In this document: piece after piece, positions 1-5,658 of the stretch
How the letters are laid out: every line of letters starts with the position of its first letter
How positions within the stretch are numbered: position 1 is the stretch's first letter
NCBI GenBank assembly: GCA_013205415.1
Contig: JABMMY010000275.1
Location: forward strand, 1 to 6,709
Direction: 5' to 3'
DNA from: Deltaproteobacteria bacterium
GTDB taxonomy: Bacteria; Bdellovibrionota; FAC87; UBA2466
Length of the DNA: 6,709 nt
Program-made: the position numbers and the translations under genes
The notes under the pieces: model-generated
What the model saw: only the letters and a program-made list of their open reading frames with translations
What the model was told of the DNA's origin: nothing
The model's database searches: none

Positions 1-60
1 AACGGGCACTCTAACGGAAACTCTAACGGGCACTCTAACGGAAACGCTAGCGGAAACTCG
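1..60 (+). repeat. In-frame 12-base tandem repeat encoding Asn-Gly-(His/Asn)-Ser units
   Basis: Five consecutive 12-base units are visible: AACGGGCACTCT, AACGGAAACTCT, AACGGGCACTCT, AACGGAAACGCT and AGCGGAAACTCG. The first four form a 24-base super-repeat (GGGCAC unit then GGAAAC unit) copied twice; the fifth is degenerate. In the frame of the downstream serine palmitoyltransferase they read NGHS, NGNS, NGHS, NGNA, SGNS. The array begins at the window edge, so more copies may lie to the left. Because each unit is a multiple of three, gain or loss of units would change protein length but not frame. The composition suggests a flexible, disordered linker or N-terminal extension. Confidence 0.9.
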
Positions 61-1377
61 ATATCTATCAGCTCACACAAAGATGTTTTTACTAAGTGTT
101 ATGAATTTAATCAGCACACCAAGGCCCAATCCTTAGGTCTCTATCCTTATTTTAGAACCATTGAAGCTACCATGGGCAATCAGGTCGTTTGTAATGGTGA
201 AACGAAAATAATGATCGGCTCTAATAATTACTTGGGCTTGGCTCAAGATGAACGGGTGGTTGAGGCCGCCATTGCCGCCACTAGAAAATATGGTTCGGGC
301 TGCACGGGATCTCGTTTCTTAAATGGAAATATTAAACTTCATGAAGATCTGGAGGAGGCTCTAGCCAAGTTTTTAAAACGGGAGGCGGTGCTTCTTTTCT
401 CCACCGGTTTTTTTGCCAATCAAGGTGCTTTAAGTTCTCTTCTTGAAAATACCGATGCCATTTTATGCGATCGTGAAAATCATGCGAGTATTATTGATGG
501 CTGTAAGTCATCTGTGGCAAAGACCATTCCTTTTAAACATAATTCAGCCGATGCTTTGAGACGAAGATTAAAAAGATTACCTGAGACCACCGGAAAATTT
601 TTAGTGGTAGATGGCGTTTTTAGCATGTCTGGAGATATTGTGGATCTTCCTGCAATGCAAAAGGTAGCTAAAGAATATGGTTGTCGCGTTTATGTCGACG
701 AAGCGCATTCACTAGGTGTTTTAGGACCTAAAGGGGAGGGCACGGTACATCATTTCGGGCTTAACTCTGAAGTCGATCTCATGATGGGAACCTTTTCAAA
801 GTCTCTAGGATCCATGGGCGGATTTTTAGCAGGATCCAAACCGGTGATCGAATTTTTAAAACACAAAGCTCGCTGCTTTATGTTCACAGCCTCCTTAGCT
901 CCTGCAGTGACGGGTGGAGTTTTAAGGGCTTTAGAGTTGATGCAAGAGGAGCCCGAGCGTATTGCGAAGCTTTGGAAAAATACCTACAAAATGCATGAAG
1001 GATTTAAATCATTAGGATTTAATATTGGAACGACACAAACACCTGTGGTTCCTATTTTAATTGGGTCTGAAATAAAGGCTCTTCAATTTGCGCAAAGGCT
1101 TTTTGAGGCGGGTATTTTTGCAACTCCGGCAGTCTTTCCTGCTGTGAGATATGGCGAAGCTATTATTCGTACCAGCTATATGGCGACCCACACCACAGAT
1201 GAGCTTGATTATGTTCTAGATACTTTTGCTAGAATAGGAAAAGAACTTGGGGTATTCGATGACAGTGCTTATCGAGAAGGCACTAAGAGAAGGGTGAATA
1301 ATGGTTACGATTTCGATGTGCAGGACGGCGAAGAGTCTGAAGCTCTTCGAGCAAGTCTCGGAGCGAATCCACAATAA
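1..1377 (+). CDS. spt: Serine palmitoyltransferase (PLP-dependent alpha-oxoamine synthase), 5' end outside window
   Basis: Predicted cytoplasmic PLP enzyme condensing L-serine with a long-chain acyl thioester to 3-ketosphinganine, the first step of sphingolipid synthesis. The frame is open from base 1 to the TAA at 1375-1377, giving 458 visible codons. Counting from base 1: low-complexity Asn/Gly/His/Ser segment 1-20, LGLYPYFR 45-52, GSNNYLGL 73-80, His161 in NHASIIDG (ring-stacking His of the family), Asp233 and His236 in DEAHSLGVLG, and PLP Lys267 in TFSKSLGSMGGF. FKHN, VFSMSGD, MFTASLAPAV and the PAVRYGEAIIRTS loop resemble bacterial serine palmitoyltransferases more than BioF or Kbl; KBL/AONS remains the alternative. 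An ATG at 172 is internal: starting there would delete the conserved LGLYPYFR stretch. The true start is therefore upstream, possibly with a further domain before the repeat. The last 25 codons overlap the next gene. The acidic C-terminal tail beyond LGVF is an extension on the usual family core. Confidence 0.9.
   Translation, partial: NGHSNGNSNGHSNGNASGNSISISSHKDVFTKCYEFNQHTKAQSLGLYPYFRTIEATMGNQVVCNGETKIMIGSNNYLGLAQDERVVEAAIAATRKYGSGCTGSRFLNGNIKLHEDLEEALAKFLKREAVLLFSTGFFANQGALSSLLENTDAILCDRENHASIIDGCKSSVAKTIPFKHNSADALRRRLKRLPETTGKFLVVDGVFSMSGDIVDLPAMQKVAKEYGCRVYVDEAHSLGVLGPKGEGTVHHFGLNSEVDLMMGTFSKSLGSMGGFLAGSKPVIEFLKHKARCFMFTASLAPAVTGGVLRALELMQEEPERIAKLWKNTYKMHEGFKSLGFNIGTTQTPVVPILIGSEIKALQFAQRLFEAGIFATPAVFPAVRYGEAIIRTSYMATHTTDELDYVLDTFARIGKELGVFDDSAYREGTKRRVNNGYDFDVQDGEESEALRASLGANPQ
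1290..1297 (+). promoter_or_regulatory. Ribosome binding site of the bcerS gene, inside spt
   Basis: AAGGGTGA lies 3 bases before the ATG at 1301 and matches both halves of the AAGGAGGTGA consensus with one gap. It supports translation from 1301, inside the end of spt, rather than from the in-frame ATG at 1316 (codon 6). Confidence 0.5.
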
Positions 1378-2413
1378 GGATCTCTACTTTGTCCCCCCAT
1401 TTCCTGGGAGTATCGCTAAATTAATCGGCCCTAAGTCTCCATTTTTTAAGCACGGCGATTTAGTAGCAATGATAGCCTATCGAGATGGAAAACCTGTCGG
1501 TAGAATTGCCGCTATAGAAAATAGATCTCATAATCGATATTACAAAGATAGAGTTGGTTTTTTTGGTTTTTTTGATTTTATAGATGATGAAGAGGTAGCG
1601 CGTGCTCTTTTTACCGCCGCAGAAAAAGAGCTTAGCCAGAGGGGGCTCACCTCTATTCGGGGCCCTTATAATCCAACTGTAAATGATGAATGTGGGCTTT
1701 TAGTTGAGGGCTTTGATTCTTCACCTTTCATCATGATGCCTTATAATCCTGCCTACTATATTAATATTTATCATAGTCTGAATCTTTCCGGAGTTAGAGA
1801 TCTCTATGCCTATTACATGGCTACTTCTGTTGCAATCCCTGCAAAGGTGACTCGTGTTATTGAACGGTTTAAAAAAACCGGAAGAATTACAGTTAGAAAT
1901 ATTGATATGACAAGACTACAAGAGGAATTGAAAATTATTCAAGAGCTATATAATGCAACCCTCAATCGCAACTGGGGTTTCACTCCATTATCGTTTGAGG
2001 ATTTAGCCTTTGCAGCCAATGATCTCAAAGCCTTTGTCCATCCCGATTTAGTCTTGATTGCTGAAAAAGATGGACAGCCGGTCGGATTTTCTATGTTCCT
2101 TCCTAATATTAATGAGCTCATGTGGAGAGTAAAAAAATCGTCGCGATGGATTAGAATACTTAAGTTTCTTTGGCATTTAAAAAGGAATCCTCCTAAGGAG
2201 GCTAGGCTAGCGGTGCTGGGAGTGAAGCCAGAATTTCAGTCCTCTGGAGTCGCGCCTGTTTTTTATTACGAGACCTTGTCTCGTGGTCGAGAGCGTTTTA
2301 TGGGGGGAGAGGCCTCTTGGATCGAGGAGAGCAATACTCCGATGATCCGAACACTCGAATTGTTTGGAGCTCAAAAGTATAAAAATTATCGAGTTTTTGA
2401 AAAGAGTTTATGA
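1301..2413 (+). CDS. bcerS: Bacterial ceramide synthase-like GNAT-fold N-acyltransferase
   Basis: A 370-residue protein of the GNAT-like family that includes Caulobacter bCerS and E. coli YghO. Family knowledge plus position between spt and cerR suggest it N-acylates 3-ketosphinganine to 3-ketoceramide. Visible family features: YFVPPF 29-34, DGKPVGRIAA 62-71, a stretch at 120-139 beginning RGPYNPTVNDECG, and YNPAYY 148-153. A C-terminal GNAT half follows from about residue 250, with the acyl-thioester-binding-like segment LGVKPEFQSSGVAP 306-319 and the ESNTPMIRTLELFGAQKYKNYRVF end, including Asn345. No signal peptide or clear membrane span is seen, so a cytoplasmic or peripheral membrane location is likely. 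The ATG at 1301 is favoured by its ribosome binding site and because the alternative at 1316 saves only five residues. The gene overlaps spt by 77 bases and cerR by 4, implying co-transcription and coupled translation. Acyl specificity cannot be read from the sequence. Confidence 0.8.
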   Translation: MVTISMCRTAKSLKLFEQVSERIHNKDLYFVPPFPGSIAKLIGPKSPFFKHGDLVAMIAYRDGKPVGRIAAIENRSHNRYYKDRVGFFGFFDFIDDEEVARALFTAAEKELSQRGLTSIRGPYNPTVNDECGLLVEGFDSSPFIMMPYNPAYYINIYHSLNLSGVRDLYAYYMATSVAIPAKVTRVIERFKKTGRITVRNIDMTRLQEELKIIQELYNATLNRNWGFTPLSFEDLAFAANDLKAFVHPDLVLIAEKDGQPVGFSMFLPNINELMWRVKKSSRWIRILKFLWHLKRNPPKEARLAVLGVKPEFQSSGVAPVFYYETLSRGRERFMGGEASWIEESNTPMIRTLELFGAQKYKNYRVFEKSL

Positions 2414-3426
2414 AAGTATTATTGACCGGTTCCACAGGTTTTGTTGGAAGAAATGTATTATTGGAACTTCTCAAACAACAAAAATATGAAGTGATATATT
2501 TGCCAGTTCGCAGTGAAGCTAAACTGCGCCAGCAACTCATGGAGGAGGGCTTCCTAGAGTTCCCAGAGGTATTGAAACCTTTAGTTATGGAGGCCCCCAA
2601 CTGGGATTTTAGTCATCTAGGTGTTATTGATCATGTCGTCCATAGTGCTGGAGTCTTATTTGGAAACTCCCTAGAAGATTATATGCGCACCAATACCGAG
2701 GGTACTTTGCGTTTAATGCAGACGGTATCGACTCCAAATAAGATCGTCATTCTTTCGTCACAGGCCGCCAGTGGCCCCTGTGTAGGGGCGCAGGACTATA
2801 AAACAGAACAGGATCAAAATAGGCCACTGACCTGGTACGGTAGTTCTAAACTTCAAATGGAGCAGACCGTTCAGGCTAAGTTTCCACAGATGAATGTAGT
2901 TTTTCTACGTCCTCCAATGATTTTAGGAGGTAGAGACACTGCCACCTTGCCACTATTTAAAATGGCAAATGGAATAGTTCAAATCAAACCCGGTTTTAAA
3001 AAAAAACAATATAGCTTTGTGGCCGTTCAGGATTTAGTAGGAGCCATTATCCAGGTTTTACAATCTGAATTTAGTTTGAGTGCCCTACCACAAAAATATT
3101 TTTTTGTGGCCTCCGATCAAGTCATTACCGATATTGATTTAATTAAGACTACAACAGGTCTGATGAATAAAAAGGGAAGACTAATTTTCATTCCTGAATT
3201 TTTAATCTGGATGGCATCGCAAATAATTAGTGTGATTCCTTCCCTTACCAAAGCCCTGCCTTCGTTATCCCGTGATCGTGCTAAGGAAATTTGGCCTAAT
3301 AAATGGGTGGTCTCATCCCATAGTTTTGAAAAACAGTTTAGTTGGAAAGCAAAAGTTGACCTTAAAGGTGCGCTAACAGACACGCTAGATTGGTACGTCA
3401 AGTCTGGACAGTTAATTGTAAAATAG
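2410..3426 (+). CDS. cerR: Extended-SDR NAD(P)-dependent reductase, probable ceramide reductase CerR
   Basis: A 338-residue extended short-chain dehydrogenase/reductase. It has a Rossmann nucleotide-binding motif TGSTGFVG at 6-13, VVHSAG at 76-81, the catalytic Ser in ILSSQAASG (116-117), the Tyr143-x3-Lys147 pair in WYGSSK, and the RPPMILGGRD segment at 167-176. The C-terminal part has a hydrophobic helix pair around FIPEFLIWMASQII, which may form a substrate pocket or touch the membrane. The family also includes epimerases, dehydratases and 3-beta-HSD-like enzymes; the ceramide role comes from its place directly after spt and bcerS. In the Caulobacter pathway CerR reduces the 3-keto group after N-acylation. 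Start ATG at 2410 shares ATGA with the bcerS stop. Only a weak purine run (GAAAAGAG) precedes it, so translation probably depends on coupling to bcerS. The protein ends at TAG 3424-3426 and appears full length. Confidence 0.8.
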   Translation: MKVLLTGSTGFVGRNVLLELLKQQKYEVIYLPVRSEAKLRQQLMEEGFLEFPEVLKPLVMEAPNWDFSHLGVIDHVVHSAGVLFGNSLEDYMRTNTEGTLRLMQTVSTPNKIVILSSQAASGPCVGAQDYKTEQDQNRPLTWYGSSKLQMEQTVQAKFPQMNVVFLRPPMILGGRDTATLPLFKMANGIVQIKPGFKKKQYSFVAVQDLVGAIIQVLQSEFSLSALPQKYFFVASDQVITDIDLIKTTTGLMNKKGRLIFIPEFLIWMASQIISVIPSLTKALPSLSRDRAKEIWPNKWVVSSHSFEKQFSWKAKVDLKGALTDTLDWYVKSGQLIVK

Positions 3427-3451
3427 CCCTGCCCCTTCCTTCTCTGGCCTG

Positions 3452-3460
3452 TGCTATAAT
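3452..3460 (+). promoter_or_regulatory. Extended -10 promoter for the M15 peptidase gene
   Basis: TGCTATAAT is a perfect extended -10 element (TGnTATAAT). The region 17 bases upstream (CCCCTT, 3432-3437) is a poor -35, which is common when the extended -10 is intact. Transcription would start about 6-8 bases past 3460, at or within 1-3 bases of the ATG at 3469, giving a leaderless or nearly leaderless mRNA. No Shine-Dalgarno is seen before that ATG, which agrees with this reading. Confidence 0.55.
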
Positions 3461-3468
3461 CGCGGTAA

Positions 3469-4149
3469 ATGAAAATAGATAATAAGATTTTAACCGGAAG
3501 AACTGAAGAGCATATTCATTGGCTAATACCTAAAAAATTGGGTGTGCATCAAGCGGTGGTATCTCCATTAGAAAAGCTAAAAGCAGCTGCAGCTAAAGAG
3601 GGTTTTCAGTTGGAGGTGTGCAGTGGATTTAGAAGTTTTGATTCACAGTTAGCTATCTGGAATGGAAAGGCCTTAGGGAGTCGGCCCATTTACGATAGCC
3701 AGAGCCACGTGTTAGATATTTCTCAATTAACAACCATGGAAAAGGTATTTTCCATTTTACGTTGGTCCTCTCTTCCGGGTTTGAGCCGCCATCATTGGGG
3801 AACCGATCTCGATATTTTTGATCTGAAAACACTTCCTGAAAATTATAAGATTCAACTCATTCCATCGGAGTTCGAAGGAGCTGGACTATTTGCTAGCATG
3901 CATGATTGGTTAGATAATAATCTTTCTCGCTTTGGTTTTTTTCGTCCCTATGCCACCGATCTTGGTGGGGTGAGTCCTGAGCGATGGCATGTGAGTTATC
4001 AACCTCTATCGCAAAAATTTTGGAAAGCATTAACTTTAGAAGAATTAAAATCGGCTTTGTATCCCATTACATTTGAATTAAAAGAGGAGGTAGAAAAAAG
4101 CCTGCCTCAAATTTATGAAAAGTTTTTTCAAAGAATATCTAACCAGTAA
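3469..4149 (+). CDS. M15 family zinc D,D-peptidase (VanY/D-Ala-D-Ala carboxypeptidase type)
   Basis: A 226-residue protein matching the compact M15 peptidase family that cleaves D-Ala-D-Ala-type bonds in peptidoglycan peptides. Motifs: CSGFRSFDSQLAIW 51-64; SRHHWGTDLD 106-115, matching SxHxxGxxxD with zinc ligands His108 and Asp115; and ERWH 171-174, giving catalytic Glu171 and third zinc ligand His174. The substrate-side segment RFGFFRPY (154-161) is also typical. All catalytic positions are present, so an active enzyme is expected. There is no signal peptide. The family-like opening ILTGRTEEHIHWL is already present near the N-terminus, so the start at 3469 is probably right and the protein may be cytoplasmic, acting on precursors or recycled muropeptides, or be exported another way. 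It begins 42 bases after cerR behind its own promoter-like -10. A link to the sphingolipid genes is not evident beyond proximity. The exact bond cleaved cannot be deduced. Confidence 0.9.
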   Translation: MKIDNKILTGRTEEHIHWLIPKKLGVHQAVVSPLEKLKAAAAKEGFQLEVCSGFRSFDSQLAIWNGKALGSRPIYDSQSHVLDISQLTTMEKVFSILRWSSLPGLSRHHWGTDLDIFDLKTLPENYKIQLIPSEFEGAGLFASMHDWLDNNLSRFGFFRPYATDLGGVSPERWHVSYQPLSQKFWKALTLEELKSALYPITFELKEEVEKSLPQIYEKFFQRISNQ

Positions 4150-4186
4150 CTAATCGTAATTATTATGTATAAATTACTCAGGGTGT

Positions 4187-4199
4187 GACAAAACTTGTC
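4187..4199. repeat. Short inverted repeat upstream of the YcaO-like gene promoter
   Basis: GACAA-AAC-TTGTC is a perfect 5-base dyad with a 3-base centre, ending 2 bases before the proposed -35 box. It could be half of an operator or a chance dyad; the arms are too short to be certain. Confidence 0.25.
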
Positions 4200-4201
4200 T
4201 C

Positions 4202-4230
4202 TTGTTTCCTACCTCTCTTTTCCCTATATT
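4202..4230 (+). promoter_or_regulatory. Sigma70-like promoter for the YcaO-like gene
   Basis: TTGTTT (4202-4207), a 17-base spacer and TATATT (4225-4230) resemble -35 and -10 boxes. The -35 matches only 3 of 6 positions and the -10 five of six. A start near 4237 would give a short leader of about 26 bases containing the ribosome binding site. The 113-base gap between the M15 gene and the YcaO-like gene holds nothing else clear. Confidence 0.4.
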
Positions 4231-4252
4231 GCCGCAACTTCTAAACCATTAC

Positions 4253-4259
4253 GAGGTGA
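4253..4259 (+). promoter_or_regulatory. Strong Shine-Dalgarno fixing a TTG start
   Basis: GAGGTGA pairs well with the 16S rRNA tail and lies 3 bases before the TTG at 4263. The same bases contain an in-frame TGA (4257-4259), so the coding region cannot extend further upstream. This makes TTG 4263 the likely start. Confidence 0.65.
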
Positions 4260-4262
4260 ACA

Positions 4263-5609
4263 TTGGCTTTTTTTCGGCAAGGCTCTACCGGCACGTCTGT
4301 TCTAAAACCTTTCTTGCTTAAAGTTCGTGAGGGATTTTTATTAGGATTAGCTCCAGATTCACAGAAGGGTTCTCCCTGTGCGGAGTGTGTTGAGTTTTGG
4401 CTGCAGGATAGAAAAGTAGCGGTGGAAAAAATGCCACTCTCGAACTTAACGGTAAGACGTGAATTAATTCCTGAGCTGTTATTAGAAAACCAATCACATA
4501 TCTTTTATGAGATCGATCTCGATGGCACCTACACTCGTCTTGAGGCCTTAGTTTATCCTCATCCTCGTTGTACCTGTGAAAAAACAAATTATGTGGCCCC
4601 TTCAGAAATTACTAAACGAACCAATTTTGCTTTCTCTCCACTGACTCACATTAAGGTTGCCAGATTTGGAACTCCCGATGGAAATTTATGGTTAGCTAGC
4701 GCCACTGGAGAGGCTCCATTATCTGGAGAAACTTTTACCTCCTATGGTGTGGATAGAGATAAAGAGGTTTCCAGATCAAAGGCCGTAGACGAGTGGATGA
4801 AACGGTGTGTGGTGCTAGATCTTCCTAGGAGATTAGCACGCGGTGAAAGTGTTCCTGCTGAGGTGCTGCAAACTGGAAATGTGGAGCTCATCACCCGGTT
4901 TCTTCCTAAGCAATCACAGTTTGAGGGGATGGGAGTTGGAGCGAATAAAGAGGAGGCCACGTTAGATGCTCTATTTAGTTTGGCGAAAGTTAGAACCTTA
5001 AAAAAATATTCTTCGATGATGAAGAATCCTATGTTGGTAGTAGGGGCTAATAATTGGATGCGAACTAAGGTGCCGTTTTATTTATTGCAACAGTATGATC
5101 TCCATCTATTATTTTATCCAAATTCTACACAGGCTTGGGTCGTCGGACTTGCCGCCTTTTCAAGACAAAGGTTAGAGGAGAAACCTGTTTTCGCGTTTGG
5201 TGCTGAAGCCGATATTAATAAAGCCATTGACCAGGTGTTTTGTAAGATCGTTGAAATGTTACGTCCGAGTGAACCCGAAACGGAGATTCCAAGAATTCCA
5301 AATGAACACCCAAAGGGACATGGTTCCAAACTTCATATGTGGTGGACCCATTGGATCTACCGTTGCCCTAAAATAAGTTTAAAAGATGTGCTTCATCTTG
5401 AGGCCTACCCAAGAAGTCTAGAGCATTGGAGAAATTATTTTAGAGATGGGCAGGATTTAGTTTCTGTGTTGTCTGTGAATAACCACTATCTTCCGAGTCA
5501 AATTAGAACTCTTGTAAAATTAAAATTATCCTCCACCGATCTCATCCAATCGGTCCCTAATATAAATGGGATTGGAACATGGAATGATTTTAGGGATGCT
5601 CTAGCCTGA
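4263..5609 (+). CDS. Divergent YcaO/SagD-like protein with N-terminal cysteine motif, function unknown
   Basis: A 448-residue protein resembling the YcaO proteins of thiazole/oxazole peptide maturation (SagD-like), which use ATP to activate peptide amides. Residues 1-120 hold Cys39-x2-Cys42 and Cys103-x-Cys105, reminiscent of the zinc-binding cysteines before YcaO domains. FSPLTHIKVARF (124-135) resembles the usual domain entry. Three YcaO-like helical motifs follow near 162-181, 222-244 and 310-331. By my manual alignment most ATP/Mg residues are changed. Motif 1 (Sx3ExxER) reads Lys173, Glu177, Lys180, Arg181. The motif 2 glutamates fall on Ser239 and Lys242. In motif 3 the Glu and Gln fall on Lys328 and Glu331. 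The end (FRDALA) lacks the PxPxP tail of many active cyclodehydratases. It may be a non-catalytic relative or use another chemistry. Start is TTG at 4263 behind a strong Shine-Dalgarno. No precursor peptide or partner maturase is visible nearby, and only 49 bases separate its end from the convergent glycosyltransferase. Confidence 0.65.
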   Translation: MAFFRQGSTGTSVLKPFLLKVREGFLLGLAPDSQKGSPCAECVEFWLQDRKVAVEKMPLSNLTVRRELIPELLLENQSHIFYEIDLDGTYTRLEALVYPHPRCTCEKTNYVAPSEITKRTNFAFSPLTHIKVARFGTPDGNLWLASATGEAPLSGETFTSYGVDRDKEVSRSKAVDEWMKRCVVLDLPRRLARGESVPAEVLQTGNVELITRFLPKQSQFEGMGVGANKEEATLDALFSLAKVRTLKKYSSMMKNPMLVVGANNWMRTKVPFYLLQQYDLHLLFYPNSTQAWVVGLAAFSRQRLEEKPVFAFGAEADINKAIDQVFCKIVEMLRPSEPETEIPRIPNEHPKGHGSKLHMWWTHWIYRCPKISLKDVLHLEAYPRSLEHWRNYFRDGQDLVSVLSVNNHYLPSQIRTLVKLKLSSTDLIQSVPNINGIGTWNDFRDALA

Positions 5610-5639
5610 AAAATAGGGTGTTAGAAGGTTGTCTTCCCT
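5609..5639 (-). terminator. Possible intrinsic terminator of the glycosyltransferase gene
   Basis: Read on the minus strand after the glycosyltransferase stop, AGG-GAAG pairs with CTTC and CCT (5637-5639 with 5615-5617, 5633-5636 with 5624-5627). There is a one-sided bulge, and five T residues follow (complement of 5609-5613). The stem is short and interrupted, so it is weak. The T-tract lies on this side only, so it would serve the minus-strand transcript; no comparable signal is seen for the YcaO-like gene. Confidence 0.3.
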
Positions 5640-5658
5640 CTAGGTCTGGCCACAAAAA

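Noticed and set aside
172..174. ATG as the start of the serine palmitoyltransferase
   Set aside because: The frame stays open upstream to base 1 and encodes conserved family sequence (LGLYPYFR) before it, so this Met is internal.
2298..2600. 100-codon minus-strand open frame across the bcerS/cerR junction
   Set aside because: It lies opposite two well-supported genes, shows no recognisable motif and has no plausible regulatory signals.
4145..4178. AT-only hairpin (AGTAA...TTACT with inner TAAT/ATTA) considered as a terminator of the M15 gene
   Set aside because: The stem has almost no GC pairs, the loop is long and no T-tract follows.
4165..4188. Seven-codon open frame (MYKLLRV) in the gap before the YcaO-like gene, considered as a leader or precursor peptide
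   Set aside because: Too short, no ribosome binding site, no Cys/Ser/Thr core and no leader as a TOMM precursor would have.
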